From contig CM036775.1 in NCBI GenBank assembly GCA_020796225.1, forward strand, positions 2,480,893 to 2,544,892: a DNA stretch of 64,000 nt, given 5' to 3'. Made by a program: the position numbers and the translations under genes. Shown here piece by piece: positions 31,766-44,200 of this stretch; positions within the stretch are counted from its first letter, which is position 1, and every line of letters starts with the position of its first letter. The notes under the pieces were generated by a model. It had not been told where the DNA came from and searched no databases. It worked only from the letters and a program-made list of their open reading frames with translations. The stretch comes from Arion vulgaris. Its lineage: Eukaryota > Mollusca > Gastropoda > Stylommatophora > Arionidae.

Positions 31766-31899
31766 CTATAGAAGATATTACACGTGTTAAACAGCTAAAC
31801 TAACGAACGAGTTGGGATTAAATTTGTGTTAATTTGATACAAAGCAAATCTCATCTTTTTTTTTTTATATTTGATTTCAATTCATTCTTTTTCACTATC

Positions 31900-32240
31900 T
31901 ATTTGTTGATTCCATGGACTGCAAAGAAAACAAATGTGGAGGTTTTAAATCAGGCCTGCACACAAAGTAACCTTATCAAAAGAATAAGAATCCAACAATC
32001 AAGGTTCTTCGGGCATATAATGCGAAGAGAAGGTTTAGAACATTTGGTGACTACAGGTAAAATTCAGGGAAGAGATCATGGAAGACAGAGGGAGAATATG
32101 TTGGATGGCCTGACATCATGGTTCGACAAAATATCGACGTCAGAACTGATTACATGCACCAAGCACAGAGAGTTGTGGAGAGACATGATCGCCTACGCCG
32201 GCAGGCACGGCACTTGATTGATTGATTTGTTGATTATATT
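31900..32240 (+). mobile_element. LINE-F 3' end, best preserved
   Basis: The frame 31906-32217 encodes IPWTAKKTNVEVLNQACTQ, RIQQSRFFGHIMRREGLEHL, TSWFDKISTSELI and ELWRDMIAYAGRHGT then stop. A (ATTG)n tail follows. This intact terminus defines the LINE-F family end. Confidence 0.92.
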
Positions 32241-32264
32241 CATTGGCTCCCATGCTTCCTGTTC

Positions 32265-32340
32265 TTTCACTTGTTAAACCACTCTTTGTGTGATCTGTAT
32301 GTGATGTCAGCCTAAAAGAGATGGTACGTTGTCAATGAAG
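32265..32340 (-). mobile_element. Repeat G scrap
   Basis: GTTAAACCACTCTTTGTGTG matches the minus-strand G 3' half. About 75 bp. Confidence 0.6.
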
Positions 32341-32409
32341 CGTAGTAATGGCGGCCATGCTGTCTAGTACCAGTTGCGAGTTATTTCAATTTAACTCACC
32401 TTCAAGTTA

Positions 32410-32785
32410 TCCCATTACAAACTAGGAGCTCAGAGAAAGAACTAAGCAGATGCCAGTGGAGAAAGAACTAAGCAGATGCCAGTGGAGAAAGAACTAAGCA
32501 GATGCCAGTGGAGAAAGAGCTACGGAAGAGACGCTTGCGATGGACAGGACACACATTGAGAAGACCGACCGGAAGCATAGCAAGACAGGCACTGTTTTGG
32601 GACCTATGGAAGAGGAGTAAGGGAAGGCCTAGACATTCTTAGAGAAGAGAGCTCGAAGCTGATATTAAAAGGATAGGCAAAACACGGACAAAATTGGAAG
32701 AGAATGGCAGGAGAGAGGAAGAGTTGGAAAAAGTTTGTTGAAGACTTGTGCTCCGTTGGGAGTTGAAAGGTGAAGAAGAACAAGT
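32410..32785 (+). mobile_element. LINE-E 3' end with short internal repeat
   Basis: AGAAAGAACTAAGCAGATGCC is repeated three times (32430-32515), then AGGACACACATTGAGAAGAC and the terminal GTTGGGAGTTGAAAGGTGAA. Frameshifted relative to the copy at 29970. Confidence 0.87.
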
Positions 32786-32942
32786 TGTCATTCTGCGTTC
32801 TGGAACAGGACAAGTTATCCACTGCACAAACTACATATTCTACATGTATTCTATCAATTTCTATATACATATACTGACCTACATATTTTATCATTTATTC
32901 ATGATCAATGTATCATAGTACATTATGCACTGCAAAACTTAC

Positions 32943-33049
32943 CTATGGCGTCCATATCCTTCAGAACATCATCAGGAATAGCAGAAACCCACTTAGATAA
33001 GGCTTCCACGTTGACAGGTTTAATCACCTGATCTGTGGACTTTTCAACT
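32943..33049 (-). CDS. TPST: TPST, middle coding exon (107 nt)
   Basis: Bounded by acceptor ...CTATTTCAG and donor GTAAGT in minus sense. It codes for [20 protein letters not shown] then [15 protein letters not shown], aligned end to end with the conserved TPST segment that follows the GG(V/I)xLSK motif. The S-T-D-Q part contributes to the 3'-phosphoadenosine-binding side of the fold. Both flanking codons are split across introns and complete correctly (Lys and Ala). Confidence 0.97.
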
Positions 33050-33089
33050 CTGAAATAGAACAAAGTGAGTGACATGGAATAATCAACTA

Positions 33090-33300
33090 TGGAATAAAGT
33101 GAGCCTTATTCTTTGCAAGCATTGTTGTGAGGGTTATACCCTTCTTAAAATGAAGTTGACTGTTGTATGGAGCTCATCTCTGGTGCCATGTAGTTTTGAA
33201 TGTAGTGTTGTGTTGTAGGTCCTGCATTGCACACGTTCTGTGGTTTGATCAGCGCTGCCACAGAGACATAGAGGAGATGGGAATAATCGTACCGCGTGTA
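33090..33300 (-). mobile_element. RNase H-type LINE, C-terminal scrap, minus orientation
   Basis: The minus strand reads CLCGSADQTTERVQC, the CxC...TxEHxLxxC pattern found after the RNase H domain, then TFKTTWH and a damaged end. Confidence 0.68.
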
Positions 33301-33324
33301 GGTGTTGAGCAAAGTGAGTGAATA

Positions 33325-33715
33325 TGAGTGATTGATTGGACCATCATCAATGCACTACGGTGAATAACCATGTGTACTTTGATCTATTTCTTACACAGGA
33401 CGATCTCAGCGACAGTACACGAACTTCGTAGCACCGGCGAGGGTTCACGATGTAATTTTGAAGATGGTTAAAATTTGTCTAGGAATTTTTATGTTTATTT
33501 TGTTAATGACTTTTGCACGGGCAGAGGTTTTACAGCCTGCTCTCATCGAGTTTAAAATACCAAGTGTTCTTTTATGTGCTCAACTTGAACACGGGCCTAC
33601 ATTTTATCGTCCGTCACCGATAGGACTAGGAACTCGATCTCACATACAATGAGATCAGTGATTTCTGGTAAAATATCCCGATTGCTCAACGAAGAAACGA
33701 ACCGAGTATCTTTGA
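33325..33715 (-). mobile_element. SINE-3, minus orientation, nearly complete
   Basis: Tail TGATTGATTGGACC, then GTAGCACCGGCGAGGGTTCA, ACAGCCTGCTCTCATCGAG, CATTTTATCGTCCGTCACCG, and a degraded head to 33715. Confidence 0.86.
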
Positions 33716-33721
33716 ATAGAA

Positions 33722-33965
33722 AGGTCGCCTGAGTGGTTACCGGGGACCAAATTTGGGGTGTAAAGAATAGAACCACTGTTACCTGCCATGCATGTCCTAA
33801 GAGGAGACTAAGGAGGTTTGGCTGAAATCGGATGCATGTGTCCTAAAGTGTAGAAGTCTGCGTTTAGGGACCTACAAACCAATGCAACATATGCACGTTC
33901 TTGGCAAAGATCAAACATATCACAAGAGTGATTAAAATTGGTTGTAAGAACGAACAAAGAAGAAT
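33722..33965 (+). mobile_element. Repeat H copy
   Basis: CAAATTTGGGGTGTAAAGAA to GAACGAACAAAGAAGAATAG. The central inverted repeat is damaged by small deletions. Confidence 0.83.
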
Positions 33966-34034
33966 AGAGAGGAACTTCCTTACCTCCATGAAACAGAGCT
34001 CCCCTTAAAACGAGTGATTTTTGATAATCAGAAT

Positions 34035-34370
34035 TCTCTTTTTGTGTCAGTATAATTCAACGACAAACGCCCATTAAAACAAGTCAAAGACTTTACATAC
34101 TCAGGGAGCATTTGTTTTAGCAAATGGAAGAATAACTAACGAAATCCACCACAGATGCAACAAGGCAAATCAAATGATAGGACAAACGGCGCCAATTTTG
34201 AAATGCAAACATGTCACCATGAACACAAAAACTGCATTGTACAACACAATATTTCTCCTCGCGTTATGCTACCAGTGCCAACCCTGACATTAAATGACAA
34301 CAGAAAACTAGGCACGACAGAGATGAAGTGTCTACACAGAATGATGGGAGCAACAAGAATAGTTAGTTAG
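34035..34370 (+). mobile_element. LINE-B-related fragment
   Basis: Broken frames read VKDFTYSGS (end of RT, FKYLGS-like), ANQMIGQTAPILK, ALCYQCQP and a final MKCLHRMMGATR, matching LINE-B in order. Heavily decayed. Confidence 0.75.
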
Positions 34371-34489
34371 TTTGTTCCTTTCGTGCCAAAGACGGCACAT
34401 AGGGCAGAGGTTTTAGATCTCCATGTAATGCGGTTCGTTGCTAGCTTGATACCTTTTGAATACGGGGAGAATAGACCGGTTTAGAAATG

Positions 34490-35345
34490 AAAATATCAGG
34501 AAAAATGTAGTACAAGATCAGTACTGAACTTCATCAAGAAACAACAAATTAAATGCTTCGACCACAATGAGCTGAACAGCATACAATGCAAGACAGTCAC
34601 TCTCAGTTTACTTGATGAAGAATATCCACATGATCTCTGGGTCCGGGTATACACGGATGGGTCAGCAGAAAATGCAGTGAAGAATGGAGGAGCAGAAGTG
34701 TACATAGAATACCCAAACAACGCTAGATATGCGATTAAAGTACCAACGGGAAATTCTGTCACAACTATGATGCAGAAATTCAGGCAATCAAGGTGGCAAC
34801 TGAAAACTGTTGAATACCAGACCTGATCCTCAACCTGTTGTATTTTTGACTGATGCAAAATCAGCACTCAAGTCCAGAAAATTGTCAGGTCTACAGACCC
34901 TACTGTCTAAATTGTCCAAGCAGCGCAGGGTCGTCTTGCAGTGGACACCCTCTCACTGTGGAATACCAGGAAATGAAACAGCAGACCGATTGGCCAAGGA
35001 AGGTGCTGCAGGAGAGCAACCGGATGTGTCAGTTACCTACCACCAAAAGAAAAGGATGATTAAATCAATGAGAAAACCACAAATACCAACACAAGACGAT
35101 TACTATAATATGAGCTGATTGGAACAAGTTGTCATTCTGCCCCTTAGAACAGGACACAATCGGCTCCGCAGCCACATGTATACAAATTCAAGATTGGCAA
35201 TTCAGCCATGTGTACATGTGGACAGCACACCAGACTGCAGAGCACATACTTCAAGACTGCCCCGAATATGATACACTGAGGCAAACTCACTGGCCTAACG
35301 AAACAACACTCGACAGAAAACTACACGGACCACTGTGTGAGATAC
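34490..35345 (+). mobile_element. RNase H-type LINE: RNase H domain to 3' end
   Basis: Best RNase H copy here. VYTDGSA (about 34650), the AEIQAIKVA helix (about 34775), FLTDAKSAL (34846-34872) and QWTPSHCGIPGNETADRLAK (34938-34997) supply the four acidic active-site positions (D, E, D, D). LRTGHNRL-like and 'TAEHILQDCPEYDTL' pieces follow (35140-35275). At least two frameshifts. RT and endonuclease are missing. Confidence 0.92.
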
Positions 35346-35850
35346 AAAAGACAGTGAAGTTTATACAAGAGACAACATTGAATATATAGATAATATTTCA
35401 AGCGTACGAAAGGAAGGATACAAGAGACAACATTGAATATATAGATAATATTTCAAGCGAACGAAAGAAAGGAAGGATACAGGTAACAACATTGAATATA
35501 TAGACAATATTTCAAGCGAACGAAATGAAGGAAGGAAGGATACAGAGACAACATTGAATATTTAGACAATATTTCAAGCGAACGAAAGAAAGGAAGGATA
35601 CAGGAACAACATTGAATATATAGACAATATTTCAAGCGAACGAAAGGAAGGAAGGAAGGATACAGAGACAACATTGAATATATAGACAATATTTCAAGCG
35701 AACGAAAGGAAGGAAGGAAGGATACAAGAGACAACATTGAATATTTAGACAATATTTCAAGCGAACGAAATGAAGGAAGGAAGGATACAAGAGAAACAAT
35801 ATTAGAAATATTTCAAGACAAATGAAGGAAGGAAGGTTCGACCATACAGA
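35345..35850 (+). repeat. 54-62 bp tandem array of the same LINE 3' terminus (~8 copies)
   Basis: Units with GACAACATTGAATATATAGA, AATATTTCAAGCGAACGAAA and a variable GGAAGGAAGG run. It is the same unit as at 1090-1375, again placed directly at the end of the element. Confidence 0.93.
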
Positions 35851-36300
35851 TTACCAACAGACAGTGGGATCAAAGAGCAATGTTACTCGATAGAGTGGAT
35901 ACAAAGCGAAAGCCGCCACATAAGCAGATTACCAACAGACAGTGGCATCAAAGAGCAATGTTACTCGATAAGTGGATACAAAGCGAAGGCCGCCACATAG
36001 TTGACTGCCAAGAAGTAGAGAGTAAAAGCGAAACCGGCCATAAGCTAGATTACACAAAGACAGTGGCATCAAAGAGCAATGTTACTCCGATAGAGTGGAT
36101 ACAAAGCGAAAGGCCGGCCACATAAAAGGTGGACCTAAGAGATAACAGAGGCTACGAAAGACACTATTTATTAAGCATACACAAAAGCCCGTGCTAGAAA
36201 TCTCTTCTTTCCTGAAGCTGTGAGGCAAATCAGGACTGGAGAAAAGAAAGAAAAACAAGGCGCATAGAGAGGCTTGCAACAGGATTAGAGAATAGATAGA
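35851..36300 (+). repeat. ~75-bp repeat (3 copies) leading into dispersed repeat K
   Basis: Copies of AGTGGCATCAAAGAGCAATG and GTGGATACAAAGCGAA. 36085-36300 is repeat K, present in reverse at 56385-56590; its translation has a 'SSFPEAVRQIRTGEK'-like stretch in both copies, so K may be a piece of a coding element. Confidence 0.8.
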
Positions 36301-36344
36301 TAATTCAGCGGCAGTATAATTCTACTGGCTACCATTATTGGGGG

Positions 36345-36765
36345 TGTCTGTGGCCTGAAGGTACGGTGCCCGACTCTCGCTTCACAGGTACTCGGTTCCT
36401 TCCCGACGTGGAGTGAAAATTAATATTTCTCCAGTGCTTCCTGATCTCAATGTAGATGAGATCGAGTTCCTAGTCCTATCAGAATCAAAGGATAAGACGT
36501 AGGTCGCGTGTTCACGCTGAGTAAGTAAAAGTACCCTCAGCAGTTGAAAATTACGAAGAGTATGCTGCAAAATCGGTTCTCTGGCAAAATCATTACAAAT
36601 ATTACAATGGCATTTCTACAAAAATGTTCACTATTTTCAAAACTGCATACATGGGCCACGCCAGTGCTACGGAGTTCATGCACTGTTGATGAAATCTTCA
36701 TGTGTAAACAAACAAGAGATTAAAGCACATATGGTTATTCACAGAAGTGCAATAATTGATGTCGT
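36345..36765 (+). mobile_element. SINE-3 whose tail continues as a satellite
   Basis: Full-length order is kept: GTCTGTGGCCTGAAGGTACG head, GATAAGACGTAGGTCGCGTG, CCAGTGCTACGGAGTTCATG and CACAGAAGTGCAATAATTGA. The end then runs without a break into the 23-bp array, whose unit contains the SINE tail sequence (ATGGTGGTC...ATCAATCA). Confidence 0.88.
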
Positions 36766-39700
36766 ATCAGACAATGGTGGTCGTATCAATCAGATAATGG
36801 TGGTCGTATCAATCAGACAATGGTGGTTTTGTCAATCAGACAATGGTGGTCGTATCAATCAGATAATGGTGGTCGTATCAATCAGATAATGGTGGTCGTA
36901 TCAGATAATGGTGGTCGTATCAATCAGATAATGGTGGTCGTATCAGATAATGGTGGTCGTATCAATCAGATAATGGTGGTTCTATCAATCAGATAATGGT
37001 GGTCGTATCAATCAGATAATGGTGGTCGTATCAGATAATGGTGGTCGTATCAATCAGATAATGTTGGTCGTATCAATCAGATAATGGTGGTCGTATCAAT
37101 CAGATAATGGTGGTCGTATCAATAATGGTGTCGTAATCAGATAATGGTGGTCGTATCAGATAATGGTGGTCGTATCAATCAGATAATGGTGGTCGTATCA
37201 GACAATGGTGGTCGTATCAATCAGATAATGGTGGTCGTATACAGATAATGGTGGTCGTATCAATCAGATAAGTGGTGGTCAAGTATCAATCAATGTGGTC
37301 TATCAGATGTGGTGTCGATCAATCAGATAATGGTGGTCGTATCAGATAATGGTGGTCGTATCAATCAGATAATGGTGGTCGTATCAATCAGATAATGGTG
37401 GTCGTATCAGATAATGGTGGTCGTATCAATCAGATAATGGTGGTCGTATCAATCGAAATGGTGGTCGTATCAATCAGATAATGGTGGTCGTATCAGATAA
37501 TGGTGGTCGTATCAATCAGATAATGGTGGTCTTCAATCAGAAATGGTGGTCGTATCAGATAATGGTGGTCGTATCAATCAGATAATGGTGGTCGTATCAG
37601 ATATGGTGGTCGTATCATGACAATGGATGGTCGTATCAATCAGAAAATGGTGGTCGTATCAGATAATGGTGGTCGTATCAATCAGATAATGGTGGTTCTG
37701 TCAATCAGACAATGATGGTCGTATCAATCAGATAATGGTGGTCTTCAATCAGATAATGGTGGTCGTATCATGATCAGATAATGGTGGTCGTATCAATCAG
37801 ATAATGGTGGTCGTATCAGATAATGGATGGTCGTATCAATCAGAAATGGTGGTCGTATCAATCAGATAATGGTGGTCTGTCATCAGATAATGGTGGTCGT
37901 ATCAATCAGATAATGGTGGTCGTATCAATCAGATAATGATGGTCGTATCAATCAGATAATGGTGGTCGTATCAATCAGATAATGGTGGTCGTATCAATCA
38001 GATAATGGTGGTCGTATCAATCAGATAATGGTCGGTATTTCAATCAGATAATGGTGGTTCGTATCAATAGATAATGGTGGTCGTATCAATCAGATAATGG
38101 TGGTCGTATCAATCAGATAATGGTGGTCGTATCAATCAGATAATGGTGGTCGTTTCAATCAGACAATGATGGTCGTATCAATCAGATAATGGTGGTTCTG
38201 TCAATCAGATAATGGTGGTCGTATCAATCAGATAATGGTGGTCGTATCAATCAGAAAATGGTGGTCGTATCAATCAGATAATGGTGGTCGTATCAATCAG
38301 ATAATGGTGGTCGTATCAATCAGATAATGGTGGTCGTATCAATCAGATAATGGAGGTCGTATCAATCAGACAATGATGGTTGTATCAATCAGATAATGGT
38401 GGTTCTGATCAATCAGATAATGGTGGTCGTATCAATCAGATAATGGTGGTCGTATCAATCAGATAATGGTGGTTGTATCAATCAGATAATGATGGTCGTA
38501 TCAATCAGATAATGGTGGTCGTATCAATCAGATAATGGTGGTCGTATCAATCAGATAATGGTGGTCGTATCAATCAGACAATGGTGGTCGTATCAATCAG
38601 ATAATGGTGGTCGTATCAATCAGATAATGGTGGTCTATCGACAATCGATATGGTCGTATCAATCAGATAATGGTGGTTCTATCAATCAGACAATGGTGGT
38701 CGTATCAATCAGATAATGGTGGTCGTATCAATCAGACAATGGTGGTCGTATCAATCAGATAATGGTGGTCGTATCAATCAGATAATTGTGATGATAATGG
38801 TGGTCTATCAATCAGATAATGTGGTCGTCAATCAGTTATTCAATCAACAGATAATGGTGGTCGTATCAATCAGATAATGGTGGTCGTATCAATCAGATAA
38901 TGGTGGTCGTATCAATCAGATAATGGTGGTCGTATCAATCAGATAATGGTGGTTCTTTCAATCAGATAATGGTGGTCGTATCAATCAGATAATGGTGGTC
39001 GTATCAATCAGACAATGGTGGTCGTATCAATCAGATGATGGTGTATCAATCAGATAATGGTGGTCGTATCAATCAGATAATGGTGGTCGTATCAATCAGA
39101 TAATGGTGTGTTCTGTACAATCAGATAATGGTGGTCGTATAATGATAATGTCGTATCAATCAGATAATGGTGGTCGTATCAATCAGATAATGGTGGTCGT
39201 ATCAATCAGATAATGGTGTTCGTATCAATCAGATAATGGTGGTCGTATCAATCAGATAATGGTGTTCGTATCAATCAGATAATGGTGGTCGTATCAATCA
39301 GATAATGGTGGTCGTACATCAGATAATGGTGTCGTATCAATCAGATAATGGTGGTCGTATCAGATAATGGTGTGTATCAATCGATAATGGCGATCAATAG
39401 AATGGTGGTCGTATCAATCAGATAATGGTGGTCGTATCAATCAGATAATGGTGGTCGTATCAATGATAATGGTGGTCGTATCAATCAGATAATGGTGGTC
39501 GTATCAATCAGATAATGGTGGTCGTATCAATCAGATAATGGTGGTCGTATCAATCAGATAGTGTGAGTGTGTCAATCAGATAATGGTGGTCGTATCAATC
39601 AGATAATGGTGGTCGTACGAAAATCGTATCAGATAATGGTGGTCGTATCAGATAATGGTGGTCGTATCAATCAGATAATGGTGGTCATGTATCAAAGATA

Positions 39701-41420
39701 ATGGTGGTCGTATCAGATAATGGTGGTCGTATCAATCGATAATGCGAATGGTGCGTATCAATCAGATAATGGTGGTCGTATCAATCAGATAATGGTGGTC
39801 GTATCAATCAGATAATGGTCGAGATAGTGTTCATCAGATAATGGTGGTCGTATCAATCAGATAATGGTGGTCGTATCAATCAGATAATGGTGGTCGTATC
39901 AATCAGATAATGGTGGTCGTATCAGACAATGGTGGTCGTATCAATCAGATAATGGTGGTTCTATCAATCAGATCAATGATGTGGTCGTATCAATCAGATA
40001 ATGGTGGTCGTATCAATCAGATAATGGTGGTCGTATCAATCAGATAATGGTGGTCGTATCAATCAGATAATGGTGGTCGTATCAATCAGACAATGGTGGT
40101 CGTATAAACGATAATGGTGGTCGTATCAATCAGATAATGGTGGTTCTGTCAATCAGACAATGATGGTCGTATCAATCAGATAATGGTGGTCGTATCAATC
40201 AGATAATGGTGGTCGTATCAGATAATGGTGGTCGTATCAATCAGAAATGGTGGTCGTCAATCAGACAATGGTGGTCGTATCAATCAGATAATGGTGGTCG
40301 TATCAATCAGATAATGGTGGTCGTATCAGATAATGGTCGATCATCAAAGTCTACAGATAATGGGTCGTCAATTGGTGTCGTATCAATCAGATAATGGTGG
40401 TCGTATCAATCAGATAATGGTGGTCGTATCAGATAATGGTGGTCGTATCAATCAGATAATGGTGGTTCTGTCAATCAGACAATGATGGTCGTATCAATCA
40501 GATAATGGTGGTTCTGTCAATTAGATAATGGTGGTCGTATCAATCAGATAATGATGGTCGTATCAATCAGACAATGGTGGTCGTATCAATCAGATAATGG
40601 TGGTCGTATCAATCAGACAATGATGGTCGTATCAATCAGGATAATGGTGGTTCTAGTCCAATCAGATAATGGTTCTCGTATCAATCAGATAATGGTGGTC
40701 GTATCAATCAGATAATGGTGGTCGTATCAATCAGATAATGGTGGTCGTATCAATCAGATAATGATGGTCGTATCAATCAGACAATGGTGGTCGTATCAAT
40801 CAGATAATGGTGGTCGTATCAATCAGACAATGATGGTTGTATCAATCAGATAATGGTGGTTCTGTCAATCAGATAATGGTGGTCGTATCAATCAGATAAT
40901 GGTGGTCGTATCAATCGATATGGTGGTTCTGTCAATCAGACAATGATGGTCGTATCAATCAGATAATGGTGGTTCTGTCAATCAGATAATGGTGGTCGTA
41001 TCAATCAGACAATGGTGGTCGTATCAATCAGACAATGGTGGTCGTATCAGATAATGGTGGTTCTGTCAATCAGACAATGGTGGTCGTATCAATCAGTCAA
41101 CGATGGTACTTTCAATCAATCAGATAATGGTGATCGTATCAATCAGATAATGGTGGTTCTGTCAATCAGACAATGGTGGTCGTATCAATCAGACAATGGT
41201 GGTTCTGTCAATCAGACAATGGTGGCCGTATCAATCAGATAATGGTTCTCGTATCAATCAAATAATGGTGGCCGTATCAATCAGATAATGGTTCTCGTAT
41301 CAATCAGATAATGGTTCTCGTATCAATCAGACAATGGTGGCCGTATCAATCAGATAATGGTTCTCGTATCAATCAGATAATGGTGGCCGTATCAATCAGT
41401 CAACGATGGTACTTTCAATC
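36766..41420 (+). repeat. 23-bp satellite array (~4.65 kb, ~200 copies)
   Basis: Main unit TGGTGGTCGTATCAATCAG plus ATAA (23 bp) with a 19-bp variant lacking AATC, and substitution variants (GTTCTGTC, GACAATGA). Many positions carry small deletions or scrambled units (for example 37265-37320, 38785-38850, 39120-39150). It begins at a SINE-3 tail. Confidence 0.97.
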
Positions 41421-41691
41421 AATTAGTCATTTGTGGTCCTATCAATGAATCAGTCAATGAATCAGTCAACCAATGACTTGAACTTAAGAAATATACCAGC
41501 ACCAGCAATGCCCTTTTAATCGACCAGCATTTGATGAATCGTTAAGTTTCAGAACAACTCCAACCGATGTTTTGGAGAGTGTTCCAGGCTTTCAATGTGC
41601 GACGTTGAAATGCAGTTTTTAAGTTTTGCATTAATCGATTGTAGTCAATAGTCCATGGATTTTATCAACTGCTACTCATGTGTTTTGTAAT
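41421..41691. other. No recognised feature
   Basis: Short spacer between two satellites. 41650-41690 contains diverged pieces of the next unit. Confidence 0.45.
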
Positions 41692-43512
41692 CGTCCTCTA
41701 TCAGGGATTTGTAGTCAAACTAGCTACTCATGTGATTTGTAGTCACACTAGCTACTCATGTGATTTGTAGTCACACTAGCTACTCATGTGATTTGTAGTC
41801 AAACTAGCTACTCATGTGATTTGTAGTCAGTCAACTAGCTATTCATGTGATTTGTAGTCAAACTAGCTACTCATGTGATTTGTAGTCACACTAGCTACTC
41901 ATGTGATTTGTAGTCACACTAGCTACTCATGTGATTTGTAGCTCAAACTAGCTATCATGTGATTTGTAGTCAAACTAGCTACTCATGTGATTTGTAGTCA
42001 AACTAGCTACTCATGTGATTTGTAGTCAGTCAAACTAGCTACTCATGTGATTTGTAGTCACACTAGCTACTCATGTGATTTGTAGTCAAACTAGCTACTC
42101 ATGTGATTTGTAGTCAAACTAGCTACTCATGTGATTTGTAGTCAAACTAGCTACTCATGTGATTTGTAGTCACACTAGCTACTCATGTGATTTGTAGTCA
42201 AACTAGCTATTCATGTGATTTGTAGTCACACTAGCTACTCATGTGATTTGTAGTCACACTAGCTACTCATGTGATTTGTAGTCAAACTAGCTACTCATGT
42301 GATTTGTAGTCAAACTAGCTACTCATGTGATTTGTAGTCAAACTAGCTACTCATGTGATTTGTAGTCAAACTAGCTACTCATGTGATTTGTAGTCAAACT
42401 AGCTACTCATGTGATTTGTAGTCAAACTAGCTACTCATGTGATTTGTAGTCAAACTAGCTACTCATGTGATTTGTAGTCAAACTAGCTACTCATGTGATT
42501 TGTAGTCAAACTAGCTACTCATGTGATTTGTAGTCAAACTAGCTACTCATGTGATTTGTAGTCAAACTAGCTACTCATGTGATTTGTAGTCAAACTAGCT
42601 ACTCATGTGATTTGTAGTCAGTCAATACTACTCTGTGATTTGTAGTCAAACTAGCTACTCATGTGATTTGTAGTCACACTAGCTACTCATGTGATTTGTA
42701 GTCAAACTAGCTACTCATGTGATTTGTAGTCACACTAGCTACTCATGTGATTTGTAGTCAAACTAGCTACTCATGTGATTTGTAGTCACACTAGCTACTC
42801 ATGTGATTTGTAGTCAAACTAGCTACTCATGTGATTTGTAGTCAAACTAGCTACTCATGTGATTTGTAGTCAAACTAGCTACTCATGTGATTTGTAGTCA
42901 AACTAGCTACTCATGTGATTTGTAGTCAAACTAGCTACTCATGTGATTTGTAGTCACACTAGCTACTCATGTGATTTGTAGTCAAACTAGCTATTCATGT
43001 GATTTGTAGTCACACTAGCTACTCATGTGATTTGTAGTCAAACTAGCTACTCATGTGATTTGTAGTCAGTCAAACTAGCTATTCATGTGATTTGTAGTCA
43101 CACTAGCTACTCATGTGATTTGTAGTCAAACTAGCTACTCATGTGATTTGTAGTCAGTCAAACTAGCTACTCATGTGATTTGTAGTCACCTGCACCAGAT
43201 TTGTAGTCAAACTTCTCATGTGATTTGTAGTCACACTAGCTACTCATGTGATTTGTAGTCAAACTAGCTATTCATGTGATTTGTAGTCACACTAGCTACT
43301 CATGTGATTTATAGTCACACTAGCTACTCATGTGATTTGTAGTCAGTCAAACTAGCTACTCATGTGATTTGTAGTCAAACTAGCTACTCATGTGATTTGT
43401 AGTCAAACTAGCTACTCATGTGATTTGTAGTCAAACTAGCTACTCATGTGATTTGTAGTCAAACTAGCTACTCATGTGATTTGTAGTCAAACTAGCTACT
43501 CATGTGATTTGC
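41692..43512 (+). repeat. 28-bp satellite array (~1.8 kb, ~65 copies)
   Basis: Unit AACTAGCTACTCATGTGATT plus TGTAGTCA, with an AACTAG/CACTAG alternation and occasional GTCAGTCA 4-bp additions. More regular than the 23-bp array. Confidence 0.97.
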
Positions 43513-43524
43513 GTGAGGGATGTG

Positions 43525-44200
43525 TTTTCTTCTTCTTCAAACGCTCCATATCGACCACTGTTACGGACAATGAGCTAATCGCAGTCAGAAAAAATAACTA
43601 CATGTGAAATGCGGTGCCTGCGAAAAGTTACCAACAACACCAGAAAGACAGAGTCGCCAACATCAGCATAAGAAAGAAAGCTGACACAGAACCTTGCTTG
43701 AATTACATCGAGAAACAAAGGATGAAGTGGTTTGGCTACTTAATAAGAATGCATCCAAACTCCACAGTATACAACAGAGTCTTCTACAACAGAACATCAG
43801 GGAAAAAAGCGAGAGGAAGACCACGAAAAAGATTGTTAGATGGCATAGCATAAACCTGCCAAAGAGCAAACATAACAATCACCCAAGCCATCAGAATAGC
43901 GCAAGGCAAAAACAGAAAACCACGACACTGCGCAACAACCCGGTAACAGTCTGACGACAAAAGAAAAAGAATAGAAGGTTAAACCACTCTTTGTAATTTG
44001 TATGTGATCCGAACCTAAGAGCGATTGTACATTGTGTCAGTTATGCGCCTACAAGTAGACCAGCACATCCGATTTCTCCGATTTTTTTTATTTACTAGGA
44101 TAGATTCCTCAGGTCCTTCATCAGTCGCCTCTTACGACATGCCTTGTAGGTTGCAGTTGTTCTATTCTTTGACTCACTTGCGGGCCCCTGCGCCACACAT
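43525..44200 (-). mobile_element. Repeat G, minus orientation, split by a LINE-C insertion
   Basis: 43525-43560 (CTTCTTCTTCAAACGCTCCA) and 43978-44200 (AACCACTCTTTGTAATTTG to CTTACGACATGCCTTGTAGG) are the two halves of one copy. Confidence 0.85.
43562..43977 (+). mobile_element. LINE-C 3' end inserted in repeat G
   Basis: Encodes RVANISIRKKADTEPCLNYI, KQRMKWFGYLIRMHPNSTVY and KKARGRPRKRLLDGIA, then stop; the remaining 3' part includes CAACCCGGTAACAGTC. Related by motif order to LINE-B. Other copies: 53545 (minus), 60325. Confidence 0.9.

Larger units (their letters stand above)
29073..32942 (-). other. TPST: TPST intron 2 (3.87 kb)
   Basis: Donor GTAAGT at 32942-32937 and acceptor CTATTGTAG at 29073-29081 in minus sense. 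It contains LINE-E, an RNase H-type LINE, SINE-5, a 24-bp array, LINE-F and a second LINE-E. 29290-29960 has no recognised feature. Confidence 0.93.

Noticed and set aside
36766..43512. CRISPR-like arrays
   Set aside because: Direct head-to-tail repeats without unique spacers, in an intron of an animal gene.
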